A DNA stretch of 16,481 nt from JABDPF01 sp036351575 (GTDB lineage Bacteria; Pseudomonadota; Gammaproteobacteria; Xanthomonadales; SZUA-36). A model generated the notes under the pieces. It was not told where the DNA came from. It ran no database searches and saw only the letters and a program-made list of their open reading frames with translations. The translations under genes and the position numbers were made by a program. Position 1 is the stretch's first letter; each line of letters begins with the position of its first letter. The stretch covers positions 1 to 16,481 of the forward strand of contig JAZBPJ010000124.1 in NCBI GenBank assembly GCA_036351575.1, written 5' to 3'. Shown here in pieces: positions 1 through 6,984 of the stretch.

Positions 1-297
1 CACCCGGTTGTAGGTGCTGACGGTCTCGCCCGCGTGCATCTCCGCGCGGTAAAACAGGTGGTGCTCCAGGTCGAACTGGCTGCGCTTGTGCTGCCGAAAC
101 CAGGCAGCGTCGATTCCGACTTCTTCCAGCACCCGCCAGGCGCCCTCGGCGAACAGCGACTGGACGTGCTTCACGCCGACATGCCCGTTGCGGTCCTGCC
201 AGGCGACAGGCACCTCGATGCGCAACTGCAGGGGCAGTTCCCGCACCTGGTCCGGGGTCGGAAAGCGGCGCCCCCCCTGGCGTCGGACGGAATTCAA
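1..297 (-). CDS. Hotdog-fold acyl-CoA thioesterase, 3' part cut by window edge
   Basis: Ninety-nine codons are visible and the gene continues past base 1. The reading frame carries the 4HBT-type motif DRNGHVGVKHV near residues 39-49, followed by a helix-like stretch (LFAEGAWRVLEEVGID) typical of the long central helix of hotdog thioesterases that hydrolyse acyl-CoA thioesters. Only the N-terminal half of the domain is present, so subfamily and substrate cannot be named. The proposed start is a TTG at 295-297 that overlaps the TGA stop of the preceding exported-protein gene, with an AAGGA about 11 nt upstream. The overlap suggests translational coupling in a two-gene unit. Family call is fairly sure; the TTG start is tentative because no ATG or better-placed start was found nearby. 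Confidence 0.66.
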   Translation of the reverse strand, partial: MNSVRRQGGRRFPTPDQVRELPLQLRIEVPVAWQDRNGHVGVKHVQSLFAEGAWRVLEEVGIDAAWFRQHKRSQFDLEHHLFYRAEMHAGETVSTYNRV

Positions 298-686
298 AGC
301 AGCCCTTTTTCCTTGGGCGTGTACTGCTCGGCCTCTTCGGGCGTCAACTGGATCACCTTGATCGTCCAGTTCGACAGCACCGAGTCGACCTTGAGACTGA
401 AACGGCCGCCTTCCTCGAACAGCCTGAGCCCGTCTCCGACGTACTTGGTTTTCATCACCGTGCCGGCGTGGGTTTGGGACGGCTCGTTGAGCAGCACGAT
501 GGTCAGACCCATCGAGTCCCGGTACTCGCTGTTGACGCGCCAGTCGATCAGCCAGGGCGCCTCGACCTCGAACTCGGGGGTCTGCATGGTGCGGCTGCCG
601 GAAAATTCGCGGACCAGTTGCTCTGCCACGGCGGGCATGGAGACAAACAGGAGCAGGACTACAAGAAAAATTTTCAATTTGATCAT
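294..686 (-). CDS. Small exported protein of unknown function (130 aa)
   Basis: The N-terminus MIKLKIFLVVLLLFVSMPAVA is a clear Sec signal peptide with a probable cleavage after AVA (residue 21), before EQL. The mature part (about 109 residues) has no cysteine and looks beta-rich and soluble, so a periplasmic protein is likely. I do not recognise the family. The gene lies 48 nt downstream of the LysR gene on the same strand and its stop overlaps the proposed start of a thioesterase gene. A TATAAT box 33 nt upstream of the start suggests its own promoter. The Shine-Dalgarno signal is weak, and a tiny ATG-AAG-CAA-TGA reading frame sits directly over the start, which could modulate initiation. 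The codon pattern and signal peptide make it a real gene; the function is unknown. Confidence 0.75.
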   Translation of the reverse strand: MIKLKIFLVVLLLFVSMPAVAEQLVREFSGSRTMQTPEFEVEAPWLIDWRVNSEYRDSMGLTIVLLNEPSQTHAGTVMKTKYVGDGLRLFEEGGRFSLKVDSVLSNWTIKVIQLTPEEAEQYTPKEKGLL

Positions 687-718
687 TGCTTCATGAATCG
701 GTTACGGAACACATCGTC

Positions 719-724
719 ATTATA
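719..724 (-). promoter_or_regulatory. Candidate -10 box TATAAT upstream of exported-protein gene
   Basis: On the minus strand a perfect TATAAT lies 11 nt beyond the LysR stop codon and 33 nt before the ATG of the 130-aa exported protein. The -35 position, inside the last LysR codons, is poor (GTGTCA/TGTCAG). It may give the exported protein and thioesterase genes a transcript independent of LysR. Confidence 0.4.
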
Positions 725-734
725 AAACGCGGGT

Positions 735-1685
735 TTACCGCTGACACGGTTCGGACCGTTGCCGTGAACGATGGCCCCATGGGCCGTCATCCCAATAAGG
801 CTCCGTGCCGAAACGGTCGGCGAGAAAGTCAATGAAAAGGCGCGCCCGTCGCGCCAGGTAGCGGTTACGCGGCCACACGGCCCAGGCGTTCAGCGATTCG
901 GGCGCGTACGCCGGCAGGATTTCGACCAGCTCGCCGGCGGCCAGGGCGCGCCAGGCGATAAAGGAGGGAATGACCACGATGCCGTGACCCGCCGCCGCCA
1001 TGTCGGTCAGGAAATCCCCGTTGTTTGCGACCACCGGCGCCTCGGCCTGCACCAGCGTCTCGCCGCCGCGGCCGTCGGGCAGGCGAATCGGCCCGCGACC
1101 GCTGGCCGCATAACGCAGCAGGCGGTGTTCGGCCAACTCGCCGGGTTGCCGCGGGCAGCCATGCGTCTCGAGGTAGGCCGGGCTGGCGCACAGCAGCATC
1201 CGGATCGGGCACAGGCGGCGCGCCTGCAGGTTGGAGTCCTCCAGCTGCGCGATCCGGATGGCCAGGTCGACACCGCGCTCGACCAGGTCAACCTGGTGGT
1301 CAGAAAAATCGATGTCGAGTTTCAGCCCGGGGTGTTGACGCAGGAATTGCTCGAATGCCGGCGCCAGGTGAGCGAGTCCGAACGACAGGGGAACCGCGAT
1401 GCGCAACGTTCCCTCGAGCGAGGCCTCAGCATCGACCGTAGACGCTTCCAGCTCAGCAACGTCGGCCAGAAGTCTGACCGCTCCGGCGTAAAAAGAGCGG
1501 CCCGCTTCGGTCAGGCTGGAGCGGCGGGTCGTGCGGGTGATCAGGCGAACACCCAGGCGGCTCTCGAGTTCCGCCAGCCGCCGGGAGGCGCCCGATTTGG
1601 CAATCCCGAGCTGTTCCGCGGCCCGGCTGATACTGCCTGACTCGACGATCCGCACGAACGTCTGCATTTCTTCGAATGAACTCAT
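735..1685 (-). CDS. LysR-family transcriptional regulator (316 aa)
   Basis: The N-terminal winged helix-turn-helix (residues about 1-60) contains SGSISRAAEQLGIAKSGASR followed by LESRLGVRLITRTTRR and LTEAGRSFY, the standard LysR DNA-binding signature of the CrgA/DmlR-like branch. Residues about 90-295 form the periplasmic-binding-like effector domain (GTLRIAVPLSFG, DLAIRIAQL, GHGIVVIPSF). The ATG at 1683-1685 is preferred over an upstream in-frame start at 1805, which would run into the divergent DoxX gene and add 40 non-family residues. The gene is divergent from the DoxX-pirin-glutathionyl-hydroquinone reductase operon across a 105-bp AT-rich spacer, so it is the likely regulator of that operon and of itself. 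The C-terminal tail (DGPWGHRSRQRSEPCQR) is longer than usual. The inducer is not readable; a quinone or aromatic electrophile is inferred from the target genes. Confidence 0.92.
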   Translation of the reverse strand: MSSFEEMQTFVRIVESGSISRAAEQLGIAKSGASRRLAELESRLGVRLITRTTRRSSLTEAGRSFYAGAVRLLADVAELEASTVDAEASLEGTLRIAVPLSFGLAHLAPAFEQFLRQHPGLKLDIDFSDHQVDLVERGVDLAIRIAQLEDSNLQARRLCPIRMLLCASPAYLETHGCPRQPGELAEHRLLRYAASGRGPIRLPDGRGGETLVQAEAPVVANNGDFLTDMAAAGHGIVVIPSFIAWRALAAGELVEILPAYAPESLNAWAVWPRNRYLARRARLFIDFLADRFGTEPYWDDGPWGHRSRQRSEPCQR

Positions 1686-1697
1686 TGTTCTGTTTTC

Positions 1698-1715
1698 TTG
1701 AACTTTCTTTTTCAA
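1698..1715. promoter_or_regulatory. Candidate LysR operator, TTGAA-N8-TTCAA
   Basis: The divergent spacer between the LysR and DoxX genes holds a perfect 5-bp inverted repeat TTGAA (1698-1702) and TTCAA (1711-1715) separated by 8 bp, 12 bp upstream of the LysR start. A further TTTGAA lies at 1733-1738. Size and position fit a LysR-type site for autoregulation and divergent activation, but the motif is short and the region is AT-rich, so it could be chance. Confidence 0.35.
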
Positions 1716-1777
1716 ATAGTACCGTTTTTCTCTTTGAAGACAACAGATAAACTGCGCTTCACTTAGGACACTTCGAC

Positions 1778-1782
1778 AGGAG
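1778..1782 (+). promoter_or_regulatory. Shine-Dalgarno AGGAG for DoxX gene
   Basis: AGGAG lies 8 nt before the ATG at 1791 and fixes the start of the DoxX gene. It is the strongest ribosome-binding site in the plus-strand operon; the second gene has almost no spacer and probably relies on coupling. Confidence 0.6.
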
Positions 1783-1790
1783 AAACACAC

Positions 1791-2177
1791 ATGAACACGA
1801 TTCAAACCCTTTCCGCGCCGCTGGGGCGTGTACTGATCTCACTGATTTTCATCCTTTCCGGCGTTGGCAAGATCAGCGGCTATAGCGGAACGCAGGCCTA
1901 CATGGAGTCCATGGGCGTACCCGGAATGCTGCTGCCGCTGGTCATCGCTCTCGAGGTGCTGGGTGGGCTGGCCATCGTCGCCGGCTGGCAGACGCGCAGC
2001 GTCGCCTTTCTGATGGCCGGTTTCTGCATCGCCTCGGCGGTACTGTTCCACGGCAACATCGGTGATTCGACCCAGCAGATCCAGTTTCTGAAGAACCTTG
2101 GCCTGGCGGGCGGCTTCCTGTTCCTGGTCGCGCACGGGGCCGGCGCCTGGTCGCTCGACAACCGCCGGAACGCTTGA
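1791..2177 (+). CDS. DoxX-family integral membrane protein (YqjF-like)
   Basis: This 128-residue protein has four predicted membrane helices (about 10-30, 45-65, 70-88 and 100-118). The motif LGRVLISLIFILSGVGKISG at residues 12-31 is typical of the DoxX/SURF4-like family, as is the ALEVLGGLAIVAGW segment. DoxX proteins are small inner-membrane components associated with redox or thiol stress; the exact reaction is not established. It is first in an operon with a pirin gene starting one base after its stop and a glutathionyl-hydroquinone reductase gene. E. coli YqjF is a DoxX protein next to the hydroquinone reductase YqjG, so a role in responding to quinones or aromatic compounds is inferred. 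Length is normal for the family. Confidence 0.9.
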   Translation: MNTIQTLSAPLGRVLISLIFILSGVGKISGYSGTQAYMESMGVPGMLLPLVIALEVLGGLAIVAGWQTRSVAFLMAGFCIASAVLFHGNIGDSTQQIQFLKNLGLAGGFLFLVAHGAGAWSLDNRRNA

Positions 2178-2178
2178 A

Positions 2179-3027
2179 ATGACGAAACCGCAGGTGCGCG
2201 AAATCGTAGCCACGACACCCGGAGTGCCGGCCAACGACGGCGCCGGGGTGCGCATGACACGCATTATAGGCAGTCCGCAACTGGACATGCTGGACCCGTT
2301 CCTGCTGCTCGACTGTTTCGAGTCGGACCAGCCGGAGGACTATATCGGCGGCTTTCCGGATCATCCGCATCGCGGCTTCGAGACCGTCACCTACCTGCTC
2401 GCCGGGCGCATGCGTCACCGGGACAACGCCGGCAACGAGGGCGTGATCGAGCCGGGTGGCGTGCAGTGGATGACGGCCGGGCGCGGCATTGTGCATTCGG
2501 AAATGCCGGAGCAGGAAAACGGGCTGCTGATGGGCTTCCAGCTGTGGGTCAATCTGCCCGCACGGGCCAAGATGACCGCACCCGGCTACCAGGAGTTCCC
2601 GCCGTCGGAAGTGCCGCTGGAGCAGCGACCCGATGGCACGCAGATCCGCGTCATCGCGGGCGAGACGTCATCAGGTACTACCGGCGCCGTCCGCAACGAC
2701 TGGGTCCATCCGCTGTACCTGGACGTGACCCTGCCCGCACACGGTACTTTTGAGCAGGCGGTCGAAGACGGCGCCAGTGCCTTCGCCTACGTGATCGAAG
2801 GCAGCCTGGATGCCGGCTCGAGACCACAGCGCCTGGCGCACCGCACCCTTGGAATTTTCGGTCCGGGCGAGCGGATCGCCGTCACCGCCGGCGATGCCGG
2901 TGCGCGCTTCCTGCTTGTCGCAGCGCAACCGTTGAATGAACCGGTCGCACGCGGCGGGCCATTCGTCATGAATACGCGCCAGGAGTTGCTGCAGGCCTTC
3001 GAGGATTTCCGCAACGACCGTTTCTGA
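2179..3027 (+). CDS. Pirin-family cupin protein (YhaK/YhhW-like)
   Basis: The protein is 282 residues from the ATG at 2179; an earlier in-frame start would lie inside the DoxX gene. The N-terminal cupin holds the pirin signature: FPDHPHRGFETVTYLLAG (residues 59-76), then PGGVQWMTAGRGIVHSEMP (92-110). His62, His64, His106 and Glu108 correspond to the four iron ligands of human pirin. The C-terminal cupin-like half runs from about residue 170 to the end and ends in the usual GGPFVMNTRQELLQAFEDF motif. Bacterial pirins are mononuclear metal proteins, some with quercetin-dioxygenase activity and others implicated in redox sensing. Only one base separates it from the DoxX stop, indicating coupled translation. 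Its place beside a hydroquinone reductase suggests work on quinols or flavonoid-like aromatics, which is inference. Confidence 0.94.
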   Translation: MTKPQVREIVATTPGVPANDGAGVRMTRIIGSPQLDMLDPFLLLDCFESDQPEDYIGGFPDHPHRGFETVTYLLAGRMRHRDNAGNEGVIEPGGVQWMTAGRGIVHSEMPEQENGLLMGFQLWVNLPARAKMTAPGYQEFPPSEVPLEQRPDGTQIRVIAGETSSGTTGAVRNDWVHPLYLDVTLPAHGTFEQAVEDGASAFAYVIEGSLDAGSRPQRLAHRTLGIFGPGERIAVTAGDAGARFLLVAAQPLNEPVARGGPFVMNTRQELLQAFEDFRNDRF

Positions 3028-3062
3028 ACACGACGCACTGAACACCAAGAGAGGCTTTCACG

Positions 3063-4040
3063 ATGGGATTACTGGTACACGGCAAATGGGAAGATCGCTG
3101 GTACGACACCGCCAGCCATGAAGGACATTTCAAGCGCAGCGCGGCGCAGTTCCGCAACTGGGTGACCGCCGACGGCAGCCCCGGCCCGAGCGGGCGCGGC
3201 GGTTTCAAGGCGGAACCGGGGCGCTACCACCTGTACGTTTCGCTGGCCTGCCCCTGGGCCAACCGGACGCTGATCTTTCGTCACCTCAAGGGCCTCGAGG
3301 AAATGATCGGCCTTTCGGTGGTGCACTGGCTGATGAAAGAGCACGGCTGGACCTTCGACGACGGCGACGGCGTGGTTCCCGACCCGTTCAATGACGCAAA
3401 ATACATGCACCAGGTGTACACGGCGGCCCTGCCGGACTACTCCGGCCGGGTCACCGTGCCGGTGCTTTGGGACAAGCAGGAGAACACGATCGTCTCCAAC
3501 GAGTCCTCCGAGATCATCCGGATGTTCAACAGCGCCTTTGACGCCACCGGCGCAACTCCCGGTGATTATTACCCGGAAGACCTGCGCAGGGAGATCGACG
3601 AAATCAACGAGCGTATCTACAACGACGTCAACAATGGCGTCTACAAGGCCGGCTTCGCCAGCAGCCAATCCGCTTACGAAGAAGCTGTCGTCCCGCTGTT
3701 TGACACGCTGGACTGGCTCGAACAGCGCCTGTCGCGGGGGCGCTACCTGTTCGGCGATCGGCTGACCGAGGCCGACTGGCGCCTGTTCACCACCCTGGTG
3801 CGCTTCGACGCCGTCTATGTCGGGCATTTCAAGTGCAACCTGCGCCGCATCGCCGACTACCCGAACCTGTGGGCTTACACGCGCGACCTGTATCAGCACG
3901 AGGGCATTGCCGGCACCGTCGACATGCGGCACATCAAGCACCACTACTACGCCAGCCATGACATGATCAATCCGACCGGCGTGGTGCCAGCCGGGCCGAT
4001 CCTGGACTTTATGGCGCCGCACGGCCGCGAAGCCCTTTGA
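3063..4040 (+). CDS. yqjG: Glutathionyl-hydroquinone reductase (YqjG/PcpF-like, Xi-class GST)
   Basis: This 325-residue protein is a full-length member of the Xi-class glutathione transferases, which reduce glutathionyl-hydroquinones to hydroquinone and oxidised glutathione. The catalytic Cys63 sits in the family motif LACPWANR (residues 61-68), the same residue number as in E. coli YqjG. SNESSEIIRMFN (about 145-156) is the glutathione-binding turn, and ADWRLFTTLVRFDAVY marks the all-helical C-terminal domain. The ATG at 3063 is preceded by AGAGAGG. It lies 35 nt after the pirin stop as the third gene of the operon. Likely role: cytosolic clean-up of quinones conjugated to glutathione. No obvious terminator follows. 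Confidence 0.95.
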   Translation: MGLLVHGKWEDRWYDTASHEGHFKRSAAQFRNWVTADGSPGPSGRGGFKAEPGRYHLYVSLACPWANRTLIFRHLKGLEEMIGLSVVHWLMKEHGWTFDDGDGVVPDPFNDAKYMHQVYTAALPDYSGRVTVPVLWDKQENTIVSNESSEIIRMFNSAFDATGATPGDYYPEDLRREIDEINERIYNDVNNGVYKAGFASSQSAYEEAVVPLFDTLDWLEQRLSRGRYLFGDRLTEADWRLFTTLVRFDAVYVGHFKCNLRRIADYPNLWAYTRDLYQHEGIAGTVDMRHIKHHYYASHDMINPTGVVPAGPILDFMAPHGREAL

Positions 4041-4126
4041 TCGGATACGAAGTCCATCGGTCAGCGTTGGTTAACGGTTTCGGGCGCCGCGGCAGGCCCC
4101 CGTGGCTTTGAATGCGGCGATGAACC

Positions 4127-4132
4127 TATACT
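4127..4132 (+). promoter_or_regulatory. Candidate -10 box TATACT for ZIP permease gene
   Basis: The 120-bp spacer between the hydroquinone reductase and ZIP genes contains TATACT 28 nt upstream of the ZIP start. The nearest TTGAAT (4108-4113) is only 13 bp away, so the -35 element is not convincing. The rest of the spacer shows no terminator or other recognisable element. Confidence 0.3.
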
Positions 4133-4160
4133 CATGGATCGGCAATATGCAGAATGATCC

Positions 4161-4877
4161 ATGCAGCAGCTTCTGATCATCATTGTGTACACGTCACTGG
4201 CCGGGTTTGCCCTGCCCGCCGGTGGCGCGCTCGCCAGTATCGAACGGTTGAGGCCCCGCTGGCTGGAGCAGGAGTTTCGTCACGGTGTTCTTGCCTTCGG
4301 GGGCGGCATCCTTCTCGCCGCCGTGGCCCTGGTGCTCGTACCGCACGGCATGCAGGTGCTCAGCGTCACCGCAGCCATTTCGAGCCTGGTTGTCGGCGGC
4401 CTGGTCTTCATGGCCATCGACAGGGCCCTGGCAAAGAGCGGGCGGCCCGCATCCAACCTGATGGCGGCGCTGCTGGACTTCATTCCGGAAGCGATTGCGC
4501 TGGGGGCATTGATTTCCACGCACGCCTCGCTGGGCGTGCTGCTCGCGATGTTCATCGGTCTCCAGAACCTTCCGGAGGGCTTCAATGCCTACCGGGAGCT
4601 GATGTCGGGTGCGCACGCGTCGAAGAAACGGGCCCTGCTTCTGCTGACCGGGGGCGCATCGCTCGGGCCGATATGCGGCTTACTGGGCTTCTGGGTACTG
4701 TCGGACGCTCCGGTGGCAACCGCGGTAACGATGCAGTTCGCCGCGGGCGGCATCCTCTACCTCGTATTTCAGGACATAGCGCCGCAGGCCAGGCTGGCCA
4801 GGCATTGGGGCCCGCCCCTGGGCGCGGTCCTCGGTTTTGCCCTGGGTCTTCTCGGTACGATGCTGATACAAGGTTGA
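4161..4877 (+). CDS. ZIP-family divalent metal permease, divergent metal motif
   Basis: The 238-residue protein has about eight hydrophobic segments and the general ZIP layout: GGALASIERL early, FGGGILLAAVALVLVPHGM in the second-third helices, then two PE motifs, DFIPEA (106-111) and LQNLPEGFNAYRE (134-146), and QDIAPQA near the C-terminus. ZIP transporters import Zn, Fe or other divalent metals through a site built from His/Asn/Glu of two HNxPEG helices. Here the two motif histidines are replaced by Asp106 and Gln135, so metal choice or even transport may differ from ZupT. There is no His-rich cytoplasmic loop. A frame-shifted start at 4154 gives a non-membrane, low-complexity product and was rejected. 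The gene may have its own promoter; its relation to the flanking genes is unclear. Confidence 0.85.
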   Translation: MQQLLIIIVYTSLAGFALPAGGALASIERLRPRWLEQEFRHGVLAFGGGILLAAVALVLVPHGMQVLSVTAAISSLVVGGLVFMAIDRALAKSGRPASNLMAALLDFIPEAIALGALISTHASLGVLLAMFIGLQNLPEGFNAYRELMSGAHASKKRALLLLTGGASLGPICGLLGFWVLSDAPVATAVTMQFAAGGILYLVFQDIAPQARLARHWGPPLGAVLGFALGLLGTMLIQG

Positions 4878-4896
4878 TGGAATTTTCACCATCGAC
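4873..4896 (+). terminator. Weak stem-loop over ZIP stop codon
   Basis: GTTGATGG (4873-4880) can pair with CCATCGAC (4889-4896) over an 8-nt loop, with one wobble pair. The stem spans the ZIP stop codon. No T-run follows, so it is at best a weak or Rho-assisted terminator or an mRNA 3'-end stabiliser. Confidence 0.25.
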
Positions 4897-4985
4897 GGCG
4901 TCAGATCTCATTTCCACAACAAGTCGATAAATGACCTCAAAACCTTCGTAAGAGGCGGTTCCAGCCACACCCTGGTGCATCCGAT

Positions 4986-5000
4986 TCCCCCCGTGGGGGC
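4986..5000. repeat. G/C-rich hairpin upstream of CPBP protease gene
   Basis: A run of C paired with a run of G around a short CGT-type loop lies 35 nt upstream of the CPBP start, with GAT/ATC extending the stem beyond one mismatch. No T-run follows on the plus strand. The rest of the 157-bp gap between the ZIP and CPBP genes shows no convincing promoter. It may be a leader hairpin; no function is shown. Confidence 0.3.
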
Positions 5001-5034
5001 ATCAAAAGCACTGAACTCAAAACGCGAGGGCACG

Positions 5035-5922
5035 ATGGAAAACTCGATGACACGAAAAGCTCAGCAATCTCTGCGCCGTCAACTATTCGCCTATTTTCTT
5101 GCAACATTTGCTTTTTCCTGGGGCATTTTCGGAGCCGCCCTGGCCTTTGGTTTTGCACAATCTCCGATCGTAATCCTGGGTATCTGGGGGCCAACACTGT
5201 CCGCCATCACCCTCACGGCCGTGTTCTATGGCAAAGCCGGGTTGAAAAGATTTTTTGCCCGATTCAGGTTCGCAACAGGTTTGAGATGGTTCTTGCCGCT
5301 GCTCGCTTTTTTCCTGGTGATCGGGATTTCCGGACGCTTTATCGGATCGACCATTGCAGACATCGAATTCGATCCCAAATTCTGGGGCTGGGCGTGGGTT
5401 GGGCAGGTCATGATCACGCAATTGCTGTTTGCCGGCATGGGTGAGGAGTTCGGCTGGCGTGGTTTTGCGCTTCAGCGTCTGCAACAGGTCACAACGCCGG
5501 TTAAAGCGACGCTGCTGATCGCCTTTTTTCACTTGCTCTGGCACGCCCCCACTTATTGGCTGGGCCAGGGCATGCACAACGTACCAGCGATCTGGTCCGT
5601 GTTCTTTCTTTTGCCCTGGACCATCCTGTTCACCTGGGCTTACAACAGATCAGGGGGCAGCATCGCAGTCAGTGTGTTTTTTCACGCCACCATGGGTGCG
5701 ACCCTAAGCTACACCGCATTTCTACCCAGTGAGCGCGTCATTCCCATTACACCGGAACTGATTACCATGACCTGGCTGCCCGATGGGCTGATGGGCCCCT
5801 ACCTGGGTGTGGCCACTCTCTATTGGCTGCTCGCCATATACATACTGCGCGGCGGGTTCGGCGGCCTGGGCGAGCCGCCTGAATTCGAGCACCCGCTGGA
5901 AGCGGGGAATGTATCAGGCTGA
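5035..5922 (+). CDS. CPBP family (CAAX protease-like) intramembrane metalloprotease
   Basis: The start at 5035 is chosen because CGAGGG lies 4 nt upstream and the 20 extra residues from an earlier ATG are not family-like; this gives 295 residues. The protein is polytopic, with about seven or eight hydrophobic segments. The CPBP/Rce1-type catalytic motifs are all present: EEFGWRGF (Glu137, Glu138, Arg142), FFHLLWH (His166, His170) and FFHATMG (His217). Bacterial CPBP proteins are membrane glutamic/metalloproteases involved in peptide maturation, bacteriocin self-immunity or scaffold functions; the substrate is unknown here. Base composition is visibly less GC-rich than its neighbours, a possible sign of later acquisition. 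It converges on the alcohol dehydrogenase gene with only 3 bp between stop codons. Confidence 0.9.
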   Translation: MENSMTRKAQQSLRRQLFAYFLATFAFSWGIFGAALAFGFAQSPIVILGIWGPTLSAITLTAVFYGKAGLKRFFARFRFATGLRWFLPLLAFFLVIGISGRFIGSTIADIEFDPKFWGWAWVGQVMITQLLFAGMGEEFGWRGFALQRLQQVTTPVKATLLIAFFHLLWHAPTYWLGQGMHNVPAIWSVFFLLPWTILFTWAYNRSGGSIAVSVFFHATMGATLSYTAFLPSERVIPITPELITMTWLPDGLMGPYLGVATLYWLLAIYILRGGFGGLGEPPEFEHPLEAGNVSG

Positions 5923-5925
5923 AGG

Positions 5926-6945
5926 CTACTGGTTCGACAGAACGATCCGGTAGCGTGCTTTTCCGGACTTCAGGTGATCGAAGGCAGCGTTGATTTCACT
6001 CATGGGAAACATCTCGACCTGCGGCCGAATACCGTGCATCCGGGCGAATTCCAGCATTTTCGCAATCGTTGCCGGACTCCCGACCGGCGAACCCGACACC
6101 GACCTTTGTCCCATGACCAGAGGGAAAACGCCCAGGTCGAGCGGCTCCAGCGTTGCGCCGACAAAATGCAATCGACCCCTGGGTTTGAGCGTGTTCACGT
6201 AGAGGTTCCAGTCCAGTTTCACATTGACCGTGGAGATAATGAAATCGAAGGAACCGGCCGCGGCCTCGATTTCCTGCGGGTCGCGCGAGTTCAGCGTTTT
6301 GTGGGCGCCCAGTTCAAGGACCTCCTGTCGCTTCGATTCGCTCGAAGTAAAGGCGGTTACCTCGCATCCCCAGGCATTGAGAAACTGCAGTGCAATGTGG
6401 CCCAGGCCGCCAATGCCGATTACCGCCACCTTGTCCGTGGGCTTCACGCCGAACTGCACCAGCGGGTTGAAAACCGTGATTCCGCCGCAGAACAGGGGGC
6501 CGGCTGATTCTAGGTCCATCCCCTCGGGAATCGCGACGACGCTTGCAGCGTCGGCGCGCACCTTGTCCGCGAAGCCGCCATGCCGTGCGACGATGGTGCC
6601 CTCGGCGGACGGGCAGAGATTCTGATCGCCTTCACTGCACGAAGAACATTGACCGCAATACGCCGAATGCCAGCCGAGGCCGACGATCGCGCCCTTCTGC
6701 AGACCCTGCACATTGCTCCCCACAGCGGCGAGTGTGCCGATCACCTCGTGCCCGCCTACCAGCGGATACTGGCTCATGCCCCATTCGTCATCGATCATGC
6801 TGAGGTCGCTGTGACAGATGCCGCAATAAGCCACATCGATCTCGACCTCGTCGGGACCCAGTTCACCGACCTCGTAACTGAAGCGTTCCAGTGCGGCGCC
6901 CGCTTCCATTGCGGCAAAGGCGTTGATGGTTCTGGTGTGGCTCAT
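5926..6945 (-). CDS. Zinc-dependent NAD(P)-dependent alcohol dehydrogenase (YahK/CAD-like)
   Basis: A 339-residue medium-chain dehydrogenase of the cinnamyl-alcohol/aldehyde reductase branch. Catalytic zinc ligands are Cys41 (in YCGICHSD), His66-Glu67 (GGHE) and Cys153 (LFCGGIT). The structural zinc lobe has Cys97, Cys100, Cys103 and Cys111. The nucleotide-binding loop is VIGIGGLGHIALQF (175-188), followed by the FTSSESKR segment usual in NADPH-preferring members. Reaction: reversible reduction of aldehydes to alcohols. GAGGAA 8 nt before the ATG supports the start. It lies 39 nt downstream of the Trp-rich gene with no terminator between, so it may be the last gene of the lipid operon, perhaps removing fatty or lipid-peroxidation aldehydes. 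That role is inference; it could also be independent. Confidence 0.94.
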   Translation of the reverse strand: MSHTRTINAFAAMEAGAALERFSYEVGELGPDEVEIDVAYCGICHSDLSMIDDEWGMSQYPLVGGHEVIGTLAAVGSNVQGLQKGAIVGLGWHSAYCGQCSSCSEGDQNLCPSAEGTIVARHGGFADKVRADAASVVAIPEGMDLESAGPLFCGGITVFNPLVQFGVKPTDKVAVIGIGGLGHIALQFLNAWGCEVTAFTSSESKRQEVLELGAHKTLNSRDPQEIEAAAGSFDFIISTVNVKLDWNLYVNTLKPRGRLHFVGATLEPLDLGVFPLVMGQRSVSGSPVGSPATIAKMLEFARMHGIRPQVEMFPMSEINAAFDHLKSGKARYRIVLSNQ

Positions 6946-6984
6946 GGAAACTTCCTCATCGGGTCTGATCTCGAGACTTTCGCC

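Noticed and set aside
34..696. Long plus-strand open frame of 220 codons
   Set aside because: It is antisense to the thioesterase and the signal-peptide protein, both of which have family or export features; its own translation shows no domain.
771..1640. Plus-strand frame of 289 codons opposite the LysR gene
   Set aside because: Shadow of the GC-rich LysR gene; low-complexity Arg/Gly/Gln-rich product and no ribosome-binding site.
735..1685. LysR gene as a true orthologue of E. coli yhaJ
   Set aside because: The HTH and effector domain look like the CrgA/DmlR branch; only the gene neighbourhood is similar, so no symbol was assigned.
3069..4022. Minus-strand frame of 317 codons opposite the hydroquinone reductase
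   Set aside because: Val/Ala/Gly-rich product without motifs, fully explained as the antisense of a well-conserved enzyme.
4154..4930. Alternative frame of 258 codons overlapping the ZIP gene
   Set aside because: Arg/Gly-rich sequence without membrane helices; the frame starting at 4161 has the helices and PE motifs.
4986..5000. C/G-run hairpin as an intrinsic terminator of the ZIP transcript
   Set aside because: No T-run follows on the plus strand; it lies too close to the next gene and is better left as an unassigned hairpin.
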